Position numbers and translations under genes: made by a program. A DNA stretch of 64,000 nucleotides from Stictocephala bisonia (lineage: Eukaryota; Arthropoda; Insecta; Hemiptera; Membracidae): the NCBI GenBank assembly GCA_035578905.1, contig JAQJVL010002169.1, positions 1 through 64,000 of the forward strand, given 5' to 3'. Below the pieces are notes generated by a model that ran no database searches, was not told where the DNA came from, and saw nothing but the letters and a program-made list of their open reading frames with translations. Shown here one piece after another: positions 22,486-36,639 of this stretch. The number at the start of each line of letters is the position of its first letter. The stretch's first letter is position 1.

Positions 22486-25400
22486 CAATTAATTCTTAAA
22501 AAATAGCTCTGGTTTAAAAACAAATTTCTATAAAATAAAAAGGTTGATCCGAAATTTATTCAATTTTCTTACAAAATGAAGTTTAAAATAACAAAAAATT
22601 TTTTATTTGACGGGAGGACAGTACTGCTTGCTACTTCATGCTTGGAGAAAATTTCCGAAAAATTTAAGGCAGGGTTTTGGGAATGGCCGCAGGAATTTCG
22701 AGGGGCCGGGTGTTCGGGTTCGAAACAAAAAAAAAAAGGGGGTTTAATGTTTTGAATTTTTAAAAAGGAAAATTACTGTCGGATTTTTAAAAAACAATTT
22801 AAACGAGGGTTTAAAATCTATTCAAAAAAAATAATCATCCCATTTTGTTGGTTGCATACGGGAAAATTTTTGCTTATTTAATTCAACTTTCATATTTTTT
22901 TAAGACTTTAAAAGAATTTGTTATAGGGGAGAAAATTTTTTACCCGAAATGTTAGGACTTTTTGGGGGTAAAGTTGAACTTTTTAAAAAAATTTCTAAAA
23001 CAAAAACTATTTAAAAATTTTAAATCAGTGAAACAAAAAACCAGATGTGAAAAAGGTTGTTTTTTTTTACATATCAAAATTATTTGAACTTTTACTCTTT
23101 TTGAAAAAAATTTTTGTTTGTTTTTTTAAAAACCCTTCAGTCTTAAAAATGGCTTCCAGTCTTTAAAAAAAAGCAAAGTTTAAATTTCAAACTTCCAAAG
23201 GGTTAAAAAAAAACCCGATTGGGGGAAAAAAAAGTTTAAAACATCAAAAAGGTAAGTGCGATAAAAAAACTTGCGATTTAAAATTTACATGATAATTCAA
23301 TAACAGACCAAAAATAATTTTAATTTCCCAAACATACAATACTTGACTCTGATTCAAAAAACATCGATGTTCGAAAAAACTCGCGAGGCCGGGGCGGGGG
23401 GCCCCCGGACGCGGTTTTTTGCGGGCACATGCGTTGGCTTCCCCCCCGTATTAAAGGGGCTTTTTTAGCTATGAATGGACAGGTAGACATGTTCAGTAAA
23501 AAACTGATGGAAACACTCACAGTTACTGGAAAAAGTGATTAGTACATCTGCAAATCCCCAATGTAATGAGTGGCTCTTTATTATCACGTTTCCTTCAGCT
23601 TGTTTCTATTAAATTTATTTTAATTGTAAAAAAAAGTTAATTTTAATTTAAAAAAATATTTTTAAGGGGATAAAAACATTTTTTTAAATCTGTAATTGGA
23701 GGGCCCAAAAACCCTTATGAGAAAAAAAGGGGATGGTTTAAAAGGTTTAAATTAAGATAGAAAACATGTATTAACTGTTTTAAAACTAGCCAGTAATAAA
23801 CTTTTTTACACTGTTTAAAATAATTCCAGGGGGGCACGATTCGGCAACGCCAAAATGCTCAGATGAAACTGGTTATGAAGTGCGGGCCCCGCGATTTGCT
23901 TACACATGATGCCCCAGTGCACAAACGATGTCTGTTGGGAAATTTTCATATCATATAAAATTGCAAGTTTTTTTTATCGCACCCTTTCAATTTTTATAAA
24001 CTTTTTTTATTTTTTTAAAACCCGGGATTTTTTAATCGTTTGGAAGTTTGGTTTTGTTCAGCCATTTTTTTAAAATTGCAAGGGTTTACAAAAATTTTTA
24101 ATAGAAAATTTTTTAAAAAAGTAAAAATTTTTTGAATTCTGTAGACTACAAAAAACAACCTCCTTTACATGTGGTTAATGTTTTTTTTTGTATTCTACCC
24201 CCTATACAAAATTTTTTAGCATTTTAATTAAAAAAAAATACTTTAAAAAAATTATTACGTTTAATTAAATAAAGCTTAAATTTTTTTTTGTTAAAAAAAA
24301 AAGGACATAGCTAAAATAAAGTCCGTAAGCCCCTTTCCTGATTTTAAAAATAACAGCCCGAGGCCATTTTGGTTATCCGTTTTAAAAAAGGCAATCATAA
24401 GGGGCCTAAAGAAAAAAAACTAAAATTTTCTAAAAATTTGGTTATGAAAAACCCAACCCCTTTTTGGGGTTTGGGAACTGGGAAATTCAAAAGTTTTTTC
24501 CATTAAAAAGAATAATTTAAAAGTTTTAGGGTTAACGGAAAGGCAATTTTATCTAAAGGAAACCCTGGGATTTTTCCAACTTTAATAAAAGGGCCCCGTG
24601 TCTAGACGGTTCGAAAGTGTCCCCGAAAATTGTTGGTAGACGGGGAATTATCCCCCGGACACAAGGTTTTTGAAAAGGGGCCGGGGTAAAATTTTTTTGG
24701 GCTTTTTTCCAAAACCCTTTCAAGGGTTTTTGGGGCCGGGGGCCCTCCCTAAATTAAAATACGCTAAAATCGCCTTTTCCAGACCCCTCCTTCCTAACAA
24801 ACCCGGTAACGGAAAAACCCAAACCCCCTGAAAAAATTACGTAACGCGGGCACAAATTTCCCCCCTTCTAATTTTTGCATCCACTTTTAAGCATGTTTTT
24901 TTTTTATGATAATCATTTTTTTAGACTTTTTTTTGGGGTTTTTTTCCCCTAAAGGGAAAGGGAAAGGTGTAGAAATATACCTAATTTTTAATTTTACGAA
25001 ACCCGGGGTAAAACCCCTACCCCCCCCATAAGGGGCATAAAAAAGGCAAAACCCCTCCCCTTAAAACGTTATTAATTTGGGGAAAGGCCCCCTAGAAAAT
25101 TTTGGGGTAGGTGAAACCAAAAAAATTTTTAGGGATTGACGACCCGACGGACAGCAAATTTTACTTTTTGTTTGGGGGTATTTCAAAAACCCTCACCCCC
25201 CCCCCCCGGGGGAGGGGTTAGAGAAAAAGCCCTTTTCCCGGGGCGAGCCCCGTTTTGGGGAGTAAAACCTAAAAACAAAAAGGGTTAGTACTTTACCCGA
25301 ATTGGGGAAAGGCCCGGATTTTTCCCCCTGCAACGGGAAAAAAAACTTTTAACATTAAATTCTTTTTTTAAAACAATTCATATGCTGGGGCCGAAGATTG

Positions 25401-28400
25401 TTGCCAAAACAAACCCGACGGGTTTTAAAACCCTCGAGAATAAATTCACTATTTACGAACCGCCTATGTACTAACCAAATTTTCGGGCACAAACTCCCCT
25501 GTTTTTTCACCAAACTAAACCACCACTTTTTCATTTTTTTGGGGAAAAGTCAACACATCATGACCCAAAGTTTAAACAGCCAAAAACCTTGGTACTTTTT
25601 TGTCCGGGGGAGAGTGCCATTCTGAACCCGATAAGCTGCCCAAGGGGGTTTAAAATTTTTTTTTGTAAAAACAAAATTTTACCCAAATTTTTCTCAAAAA
25701 AACTTAAATTTGGCGGCATTGATCAACGCCCCCCTCCCATAATGAAAAAGGGGTACTGCCCCCCCCCTCCTCCCGGGGAACAACATAAACCCAAAGGGGA
25801 AAATGCCCCTAAATTCTTAAAACCCAACCCCATCTACGGAACCCAATAAAAAGTGGTCCCGGGATCAACCCCCCCCTTCCCATTTAGCCCCCCCCCTTAC
25901 AGTTATTAAAACTCACCCCCCCATACCTTTTTTTCCTTCCAAAAAACTACATGGTATCCCCCCCCCAACCCATTAGCCACCAAAAAAATAAGAAAACTGA
26001 CTCACCCCCCTTTCCCATAAATTTAAATAGTGGATTTAACCCCTCCCCCCAAACCTCCAAACCCCCCCACCTAAAAATTTTTTGCCAAACCCCCCATGGG
26101 GGCCGGGAAAGGGGGCCATGCGAAGCATGCGGGCCTTTTCTCTCCCCGGGGGAGGTGGGGGGGGGATTTTAGACGTTTTTGCATTTCAAAAACCAGAATG
26201 CCGGGAAATTTTAGGGGTAAAAAACCCACACTACAAATTTGACTATTTTTCTTTCGAAGTTTTTCCCTGGAAAAAAAAAAAAAAAAAAAAAAAAAAAAGG
26301 AGCTTCCAAAAACCCTTTATAAATTTTAATCCCAAATTAAACTATAAATTTGGGGAAAAAGGGGGACCGACAAGGGGCAAACCCCCCCCCAAGATAAAAC
26401 TGGAAAAAACTAAAAAACCCACTTTTCACTAAAAATTGGAGGGAACCCTTTTTCCTTTTTTTCTTTTCCCTTTGGGAAAATATTTTCAATTCCCAGCTGA
26501 AAATTTTATTTTCCCCCGTATGTGATTTATTTTTTCACCTGAAAAGTACAATAATAACAAGCATGTTTTTTTAAACCCAAAAAACCACCACAAATACCCC
26601 TTTCTATTTTCACAAAGGCCCCATAAGGTGTTTTTTTTGAAAACCTCATTTCTAACAGACCACAAAACATCTATAAAGGGGGTACTAATTAGAGGGAATT
26701 ATTGCATAATTTAAAGGGGTATTATCGAAGAAAACCCAAATTTGCAATTTTTTTAAAAACTTTCCCAAAAATTTATTTTTTTTTAAAGAAATTTTCTTTT
26801 AAAGAAAAAACGTTTTCCCACAATTAAAAGTAAGTTCAAAATTTGGGAATTTTTTTGGGTAAAATTTAAATTTCCCTTTTTGATGGTTTTTTTTTTGGAA
26901 AAAAACCGGGAGTATTTTTTTTGATTTAGGGGATCTTATTTTTTAGTAATATTTCCAAGGGCATTCAACAACGAAAAGGGGCATTTATGAAAAAAAATTT
27001 GGGCAGAGAAAAATTTTAAAAATTTTTAAAGGGGGGCACGAACCAAAAAAAAAAGGAAAACTTTTTCCCCCATTTGTTTTTTTTATAAAAAAAAAAAAGA
27101 CTGTCACTGAAATTTGGGATTGACTTTAAAAAAATCCAATTTAGCAATTTCAAACCCAAAATTTTAAAAATTAAATTTAATAAAAAATTTTTAAAAAATA
27201 TCAAACGTTTTTTTAAGAGGTTTAGGTTTAAACCAATAACAAAAAAAAAGAAAAAAAAAACAACATCTAAAAATTTTTTTTACTAAAAAGACATATATTT
27301 ATGGTTACACGAAAATCTACCCCCCAAATCAGGCCGACCCCTTTTCTGAAAAACCAAGGGGAAAAAATTATATACAAAAACCCCAACCCCTTTTTACTAA
27401 TCTTTTTAAACTAAAAAAACCTTTTAAAACCCAAAAAAACTGCGGGAAAGTATGATAACAATTATTAATTTAAAATTTGGAAAAAAAAAATTTTTAATAT
27501 TAAAAAGGTTTTATTAACAAAAAATAAACCTTCCCTTGGGAAATTTTTTTTAAAATTTGGCAAAACCCGCATTTTTTAAAAAAATGTTTTTATACGAATT
27601 TTCAAAAAAATGAAACATTAACTCTGAAACCAACTTTTTTTTAAATTTAAACAACTGCAAAAATATTTTTAAGAGCAAATTTTTTCATGCCCAAAATCAC
27701 TTTTTTCAAAAAATTATGATCATTCTATGTTTCCCAACCAAAAAAAAAAACACACACAAACACCCCACAAAACAATTAAAAAATTAAAACAATTTGGTAA
27801 AAAAATTTATAAAAATTAAAATTGTCTACAAACAATTTAAGTAAAAATTTAAAAAATATTTTTCCCAAAATTTACTAAAAAAATTTTTAAAATATTCCCT
27901 TCCCCGGGTTCAATTTTGTCGGCAAAACACTAAAAAAAAACTAAAAATCGAGTAAAAAAATTTAATTTCTACAGTTTTCTTTTTCAATTGAAAAAAGAAA
28001 GATAAAAAGGGATAAAAACCAAGACCACAACAAATTTTATGAAAAAAATTTTTTCCGCTAAAAAAAAAAAATAAACAAACAAAATCAAATAACATTAAGA
28101 AGCAAACTTTTGGGTTTTTTTAAAGTAAAAAAAATAACATAAAAAAATGAAATCGAAAGAAAACCCCCTACCTTAGGGCGGGTAATTTTTATTTATTGGA
28201 GAACGGCCCACATTACTTCTTTGCCCTAAAAAAATTCATTTTTAAATTTTAACCAATATAATTAAAATTTAAATTTTTTGAGTATTTAAAAAAAACAAAA
28301 TTTAAAAACCCTTTTAATCAAGACAATATTATTTTTATCCACCCAAAAATTGGTAAAAAAATTTTCCCAAATTAATAAAAAAATTCCCTTTTAAAAAACC

Positions 28401-29862
28401 GAAATATTTTTTGGGGCTGGAATTTTCATGTAATATAATAAAAAATTTTGTGTGTCTGGAAATCATAATACAAGGACCCCTTTTAAACAGTATATGGGTT
28501 TTTAATCAAAGTAAATTTTCCCCCATACTTTTTGGAAACGGAAAAAATTTTTTAAATTTTTGGGTACATTTTGCTTAAATCAAAAACAAAGAAAAAATGT
28601 TTTTACAAAAAAACCCGGAAACATATTCCCCCCCAAAATTTTATTTTCTATACTAAAAAAAACTAAAAGCTTGGGGCCCACAGTACAACCCCGTTTAAAC
28701 AAAACCAGGTTAAAATCCTCCAAAAACCCCACTTAACGTTAATCACGAAATTTTAACCCTTTTTACTGATTTTTATCTATAAAAAAAATCAAGCAAAAAT
28801 TTTATAGGGTTAAAGGGGGGAAAGTCTAAAATCTTATCTACAAATTTTTTGGGCATACTTAATTAAACTTTTTATTTTTAAACCCCCAAATTTTAAAATT
28901 TTGAAGCCATAAAAACTTTTTAATATATTGAAAACAATAGTATTCCTTTTATTGTTTTGAAATGTTAATTTAAAAAACCACTTTTTAAAATTTTTTCTTT
29001 TAAAATAAAAAAGTTTATATCGGAAAAAATTACTACTGCTTATACAGTAAAACACAGTTAGTACAGATTTGGGTGGCTAGGGGAGCACTTTAAACCGGCA
29101 CGCATATTATTGTTTTTTTTGGGGCTCCTAAGAGCGTCACGTAAATGGGAATGTTTTTTATACGAAAAAATCCCCTACTTCAATCGAAATATACGAACTA
29201 AACACTAAGTTAATTAATTTTGCATCGCCCTTTTATTTATAGATTGAATATAAAAAAAATATAAAATTTAGGCTTTAGATTTTTTACATTTGCAGGGAAA
29301 AAGGATTTAAAGATCCGACTAAAAAATTGGGAAAAATTGGGTTCAAATTTTCAGTTAGGCTTTAAAACCTGCTTGTAAAAATTTTTGTACGGGGAAACTG
29401 TTTGAAACCCCGGGGGTTTCTAATAAAATTTTTTGGTTTTTTCTTTAAAAGGGGAATATACAGTTTAAACAATTAATATTTTGTATTGAAGCCAAAATTT
29501 TTTTTTGGGTCTTTTAAATATACATTAAAACGGGGTTTATTTTAATTTTAAAAAAAATTTTAAAAATTTTTTTCTAAAAACAAAAAATTGTTTTAAAAGA
29601 AAAGTTTTAAACTTATTCAAAAACTTCTTTTTTTATTTCCCCAAGCAAAATTGGATAGGTACGTTTCATCAATAAAAAAATTCAAAAAAATTTTAAAATG
29701 TTTGTTCAAAACCCGCGCCCAACATCAAAATAAAAAATTAACTTATAATCCATAAAAAAAAAACGAAACTTTTAAAAAAAAATTTTCTCGTAGTTATAAA
29801 AAAATTTCCCAAAAAACCCCAACCTTGAAAAAAAAAATTTAAAACAGAAAAAAAATTAAAAA
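22486..29862. other. degraded sequence, no gene
   Basis: No gene can be supported. 24,590-25,340 is richer in G and C. 25,720-26,080 is C-rich and carries phrases such as ATGGTATC plus C runs and GTGGATTTAACCCC that recall the 37-bp minisatellite at 17.4-17.9 kb. ORFs of 60-116 residues here do not resemble known proteins. Confidence 0.55.
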
Positions 29863-29933
29863 CCCCAACCCGGGGATCGAACCGGGCCCTTTTTAGATCT
29901 TCATCAAAACCTCTCCCAACTGACAATTTGGGC
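29863..29933 (-). tRNA. tRNA-Phe (anticodon GAA), sequence damaged
   Basis: On the minus strand the text contains, in order, TCAGTTGGGAGAG (D arm and A box), TGAAGATCTAAA (anticodon region with GAA at 29,902-29,900), and CCCGGTTCGATCCC (T arm and B box). These three blocks and their order are those of the animal nuclear tRNA-Phe gene, as recalled from established tRNA sequences. The acceptor strands are corrupted (start GCCCAAAT, end GGGTTGGGG), and there are single-base losses in the D-stem and anticodon-stem sides plus inflated A and G runs. The damage matches the errors seen throughout this block, so the chromosome may hold an intact gene, but a true pseudogene cannot be excluded. Confidence 0.8.
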
Positions 29934-32900
29934 ATTAAAAAAAGAATAGAAATTAAAATAAAAAACAAAAATTTGAATAAACCAACCCTTTGACATAAAA
30001 AAACGGCAGCATTTTCCTTATGAATGTTTAAAAAATTTTAAAACCCCTACGAGTGTAAGGCTATCTTTTTTACAAAACCAGAAACCGGGGGCCCTTTTAA
30101 ATCCGGATTTTAAAAAATTTGGGTCCCTTTTTGTTTTCCAAAATTTAAAAACCTTTGTTTTTTTTATTTAAAAAAACCTTAGGGGGACAAAATATTAAAT
30201 TTATTTGGTTTTAAATAAAATGAAAAAAATTTCCCAAAATAATTTTAATTTTTGCAAAAAAAAATTTCCCTAAAAATATGGTTTTCGGTACCTAAAAAAA
30301 AAATAAAGACCTAAAAAATACGTTTACTTACATAAAATTTTTAAAATAAAAAGAGCTAATTTGTCATAAAATTTTTAAAAACGTAATTTTTTTATTTAAA
30401 TCGTAAAAGGAACACAAATTTAAAAAAAAAATAAACTGAAAAAAAAATTCCCACTATTAAAAAGAACAAAAAGGGAAAAAAAATTTTTTTTTCCCTGGAG
30501 GGGTTTTAATTACAAAAATAAAAAAAAACAAGATTAAAATTTTCCTCTTTCCAAAAAAAATTTTTTCAGGGGACAAAATCAAAAATTTAAAATTAAAACC
30601 CCTCCTCAACATTTTAAAAATTGGCCCTTTACAAAGTTTTTTTAAAAGGATTGAAACTTTCACTTTTAAGAAATAAAAAATATTTAAAAAAAAAGATAGG
30701 GAAAATTTTAAAAAAATAATTATCCAAAGGAATTTTTGTGAAAGCAAAAAGAAAAAACAAAAGCCCAAAATAAAAAAAAAAATTTTTTAAAAAACAAAAC
30801 CTCAACAACTTTTTACATTTCAAAAGAAAAAAAAAATGTCTAAAAAAAATTTGAAAATTTAAAATAAAAATTTAAACACCCAAACTGAAATTAATTTGTC
30901 AAACAATCTAAAGAAGCAATTTAACAAAATTAAAAACCCAAAAAAATAAAAAACAAGAAAAAAAAATGTAATAAAAATAAAAATTTGGGAATTTGGTTCA
31001 TTGCAATAAAACTTATATGGGTAAAAACTTCGAACCAATTTCAAAAAAAATTTAAAAAAAACCCAGGAAATAAAAATTTTAAAAATTCTAAAAGGGTTAA
31101 AATTTAAATTTTTTAAAGAACCCTTAGGGGAACCCAAGAAAACCAAATTTGAAAGTAAAATAGGGCATTTTTAAAAGATGAATAATTTAAAAACCGTCCA
31201 AAAATTTTGATAAAATATTTTTCCCTTTAATAAAGATAAAAATTCCATGGGAAAATTAAAACTCAAAACCAAAATTTTTTAATTCAAATAATTCATATAA
31301 AACCCTTAAAAATTTAAAATTTAACTAGTTTTTAAAAATTTTTTAAACAAAAATAATTTTTTTTTATTTTTAAATTCACATATGTTTTTTTAGTTTATAT
31401 TTGTACTTAAAAAGGAAGATGCCTTAACCCGGGCCAAAAGGGCTCTTAAGGGGAAAAAAAAATTTTGGGGAAAATTTTAAACTAAAAATGCTTTTAATTT
31501 ACCCCAAAATAAATTTCCCAATCAAGAATATACAGCAAAAAGGGAACACAAAAATAATTTTTTTACAGGGTTCCCACACGCCTGACTTACTTCCCTCGGT
31601 TTCCTCAGTAGGGAAAGACCAAATATTTTTTAAGGGTTTTAAATTTGGGGCCCCGTGGAAAAATTTAAGGTTGCCATTTTGCCCGTATTTTGTACCCCAA
31701 GTTTGTATTTTACATTCCGTTCCCATTCCTCCCCGACACAGAAAAAACCGGAAAAATGTCCCTTTAAAAATTTTTCTTTAATATTAAAAATATTTTTAAA
31801 ATAATTTTAAAAAGCCCAAGACATTTTTAAACGGTTATTTTGGCAATCGCCCTCGTGAAGTTTTTTGTTGTATTGAGACTCAATGCAAGGGAAACTTTTT
31901 AACTTTCCCCACCTTCCCCCCCTTTTAAAAAAATTAATAAAATTTTTCCGACTCTTAACTTGGCCAAAAATAACCCGGGACTTTTTTTAAAGTGTTGGAG
32001 TTTGCTCTATCTCAAACCCCGGGGTACTTTCACCCAAAATTTAAAAAACTTCATAAAACTGAACAAAACATTTTAAACCCAAACCCTCCGGCTAAAAAAA
32101 TTTTTTATGGTAAAATCTTACGATGGGAGTCTAGTTTTTCCTGCGCGGGAAGAAAGGTTTGGAACAAACCTTTTCTCCGAAGACCCTTTCTCAAAAAACA
32201 ATAATTAGTGGCATTGAATCAGCGAAAAAAATTCACTTCCTACTAAAACCCAAATTTGAAGTCGGGCAGGAATTTTCTTCATTTTAAAGGGAATCACAGC
32301 CCCCCGGCCTTATAAACCTTTTAAAAAAATGAAACCCTTACTAAAAAAAATCAAACTCAAAAAAGAAAAATATTTCCCAGGCAAATTAAAAAAAGGGCAT
32401 CGTTATCAAAAAACCAGGACATAAAAAAATATTAAAAAATTATTAGTTTAAAAACTTAAAAAAAAATCTAAAACCCAAACTATACGGTTTTAATATAACT
32501 TTAAAAAATTTTAACTTTAAATCCTTCTTTTTAAAACCCCTTCTTTTTTCAATCACACATTATTTTCAAGCAGAAACCCGCTTTTATTTCTAAACCAACC
32601 CACCGGTTTATGGTTTCCCTAAAGTTCACAAGCAAAAACCCCCCCCTTAGGCCTACTTTTTAGCGCCATTGGTTTTCCCCCGCTCAAAAAGATAGCCCGG
32701 TTTTTTGTTAATTTTTTTTAAGTACATTTTAAAGGGAAACTGAAACATTCTTTAAAGGGACTTTTTACAATTTTGTAAAACTTTTTTGAAAAACCCCACC
32801 ACAGTTTTCCCCGGGTCATTTTTTGGACTTATTTTTTGGCTGTTTACTAAAGGGCCCTTTGAAAAAATCCATAAAGCTTATAAAAAAACCCTTTTCCCCC

Positions 32901-35900
32901 CTGACCCTGGGCTAAAATTTGGGCCCTCACTCACTTTTTTTCTTTTTTTGTTTGGAACTACTAAAAAAACCCTGATGGCACCCCGCTAGGTTTTCCCATT
33001 TTCCCCCTCACACAAATCTTATTGGGGGAACTTTTTTGAAAAAACAGGCTTATCCCTGCAGTTCTAAAACCGTCTATTTTTCTCCATTCGTTAACGATAA
33101 TTTTTTTAAATTTGGGCCCCCAATGGCGGGAAACACTTTAAATGTTTTCTTACAACATTTTAAACTCAATTAATCCAAAAATTAAATTTACAGTGAAAAC
33201 CAAAAAAAAAGGCTGTTTTCCCCCTTTCTGGATGTTTTGATCACAAAGAAACCTGAGGGGAAACTTGGGATTCCTCTGTATATTTTTAAGATAACCTTTA
33301 AAAAACCAAATATACATCGATTCCCCCCAAACAGCCACTAAAACCCGGCCATTTTAAAAATTTGGGCAAACAGAGCTTTTTACTTCTAAAAAATAAAAAC
33401 AAAAATAATGAAAACCCACCTAACAGACACTCCCAACAAATGGTTAAAAAACAAAATTTTAAACCCTTACAACTTTAAAAAAATCAACAAAAAAAAAACC
33501 CAAACCCGAAACCCAAAAATTTAGTTCAAAAAAAAAGAAAGAATTTTTCCCCAAAGCCCCAAAGGAAACTCCCAGATAATATTGGGACGAGTTCACAAAA
33601 TATAATATAAAAACTTTTTTTCTAAAAAGCCAATATTTTAAAGAAGCCCATAAAAAAGAAAAATAAAAAGAAAAACTTAAACCCAAATCCCAAAGTTTTT
33701 CAACTTACAACTCGGGTTACTTAATCACCCAAGCAAAAGGGACAGGGGAATGTCGGGAAAATTCTACAGTTTAACGGAAACAAAGACGCGAAAAAGGGGT
33801 CTAGAACACCCCCGGCCCCAAATAACATTCCACAAAAAAAAAGGCCCACCACCCTAAAAACCCCTTTAAGGCCCAGATTTTTTCTCCCTCCAGTACAAAC
33901 TGCTGCTACAAAAGCCCTGAAGATGGGCTCCCCCGGGCGAAAACTTGGGTTTCCTAAGTTTTACATATTTCCCCCCGGTTTAAAGACCCACAAAGACCAC
34001 GATAGTGTTTTAAATTACTTTGATCGTGAAAGCTTTCCCAAAAAAAAAACAACTAGGGGGTTTTTTTTTTTTTTCAGAGGAAAGGGGGAGACAAAAAAAA
34101 GTTAAAAAAGGGCAAATGGGGGGCTTATATTCAAAAATATACATTAAATTTAACAAAAATCATTTTTAAACTAGGGGACCCCCCTTGCATGTTTTTTTGT
34201 CAAACCCCCCTAAAAGTCCTCAAAATTTACCAGAAAAAATGAACATTACTTTTTTACTGCCCCCACCCTCTTACTAAAAGTATGCCCTTCATCTTACCCC
34301 AAATGAGTTCCCAAATTGCTCGTAAAATAATAAATTTTATACTTTCCACCAAAAGGGAAAGGGGGGTTTTTGGGAATTTGGTATTTTAAGAAATTTCCTG
34401 GTAAAAACCCTTGTAAAATCAGAAACCCAAAATTTGGGAAACATTTAAAACATTTTGCTCAGACTTGACTGCTAAAACCAGTGAGCGTTTTTAAAGGGGG
34501 GGGGATATTGTAGGGGTGGCAAAAGGAAGGCCTAAACATTCCCCAGTATATCCCCAATCTGAAAAAAAAAAAGAGACTCTTCAGGCACATGGCAAAAAAA
34601 TTGAAAGAGATAATAAAATACCCTTACTTTCAAAATTTTTTGACTAAAAATTTTTTAAATTTGGGACATCTACAAAACTTGCAATGAAATAAAACTTAAC
34701 AAAAAAAAAAATTTAAAATGAAAAAAAAAATTTTAAACATTAAGGCAATCGGGAAAAATTATTTTAAAAATTACTACTCAATAGAAATCCAGAATATTCA
34801 AAAATTCTAAGGCTTTAAACTTTTAAAAATTTAGATAAGTTCCACTTTTGTAAATTTAATCCAACCCAAATTTAAAAACCTAAACAAATACTTTTGTCAT
34901 CATTTTTTAAAAGGCCTTTTCCCTTTTGGGAAAAATTATACATTTAAAGAAAAAAAACCCTTCAAATTCCAATAATTTTAAATTTTTATTAAATGGGGCC
35001 TTTTCGTTTCAAAACAAAAATCATCAGACTAACCCCCAATTTGGATAAAAAAATTTTTAAATATTACATTTTTTTAAAAAAAAATTTTTTAAAAAAATGA
35101 TTTTAAAATTTAAAAATTTTTAAAAAAAAAATACATAAAAATTTTAAAAAGGGAGAAATAAAAATTATAAAAATGAAAAAAAAAATAAAAATAAATAAAT
35201 ATAGATATATAAAAAATAAAAAAAAAGGATTTAAAATTTTTAAAAAATTTAATAACGGAAATTTTGAAACAAAAATTTTCATTTTTTAAATGAAGTTTTT
35301 TTCATTTTTTATTTTTTTTAAATTTGGATTCAACATCCAAACATTTATTTTTCCCTTCTTTTTTTTAAAATAAATTTTTTTAGAAAAAAATGATTTTTTT
35401 TTAAATAGCAAAAATTTTAAAACCCAAAAAATAAAAAAAAAAGAAGACTTTTGTAAAACCCATAACTTTCCCAAACTCTCACAGAAAAACTATAAAAAAA
35501 ACCATTTAAAACACAAACACAAATTAATATAACTTGTTTTTCCCAAAAAAAAATTTAAGCGCATTGGGGTTTTACGCACACGGTGTCCCGCGGGTTTCTT
35601 TTTTCCTGTTAATCCTTTTCCCAGGGATCCAAAAATTGTTTCTTAGACAAAAAATTTTAAAAATTTCATTTCCAAACAATAATTGAAAAAAATGTTTTTT
35701 TGAAATAAAACACCCTTACTTACCTTTTCGGGGGTTTTTCATTTTCTTATTTTTTTGGGGAAACAAAATTTAAAATTTTTTTAAATTTTTGGTTTGAAAA
35801 AATTTTATTTTTTTATTTTTTGGGGAGGAAGTAGGCTTACCCTAGTCATGGTAAATTTTTTTCCCAACTAAATTTTTCAGTTGTACTTTTAGTATCCCTA

Positions 35901-36490
35901 TAAAATTAGCATTGAAATGTAACAGCGGGTTAAAATTAAAATCTAATATTTTTAAAAATTAAATTTAAAAAAAATAAAATTTATTATGACGGGAAATTTG
36001 GGCCTTCAAAATTTTTTAAAAAAAAAGGCTGATTTGAAATGCTTAAATTTTTGCCTTTTTTTATAAGAACTAACCACAAATCCGTAAAAACTAACATTAA
36101 TTAATACTCAAGGTTTCCTGATCTCTTTCACATTTTTATGACCTGATTGGAATAAAAACTAAAAAACCTTTACTTATAACTAAATTTTTAACCGACTCCC
36201 TTCCCAAAAAAATTTTTAAATTTTAAAACAATTTTAAAAGGGAGCCATTACCAACGGGGCATTAAAATTCGGAGAAAAATTTTTGGCCACTTTTCCATTG
36301 TGAAATTTTTTTAGTTAGAAGCAGAGCATGCTAGTCAACACTACAGTCTTAATCAACAATTTCATGGCAAAAGCCATTAAAAAGTTTCTCAAAAGGGGAA
36401 TCAAATTTCGGGAAGTTTTGCATATTATTTAAAGGATAAAAACATTCATTAATTTTTAGTTTTTAAATTTTTTTTTTTTTTAAAAAAAAT
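29934..36490. other. degraded AT-rich sequence, no gene
   Basis: Dominated by A/T homopolymers. Patches with mixed composition (31,550-31,760; 31,830-32,190; 33,030-33,330; 33,890-34,060) may be real unique DNA, but no frame is convincing. Confidence 0.55.
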
Positions 36491-36491
36491 T

Positions 36492-36634
36492 TACCTCGCC
36501 CTTGACAGGGGCCAACAGGCCTGGGCGCCCAACTTTATTAAACCCGAAAAAAGGTACCACCTTGTTCAGGGGTTTTAAACCCTTTTACCTTGCCCTCTGA
36601 AAGTCCGAAGCCTTAGCCACTGAGCCACCCCCGG
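36492..36634 (-). repeat. tRNA-derived SINE, copy 1 (damaged)
   Basis: Read on the minus strand, it begins GGTGGCTCAGTGGCTAAGGC, continues TTCGGACTTTCAGAGGGCAA, and later shows CAGGCCTGTTGGCCCCTG before an A/T-rich tail. The first part parallels the SINE head at 55,961 (GTGGTGGCTCAGTGGCGAAG, GCTTCAGACTGCAGAGGGCA). The later part parallels the CAGGCCTGCAGGCCC hairpin of that copy. Homopolymers are inflated like the rest of this block. Confidence 0.75.
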
Positions 36635-36639
36635 GGGTT

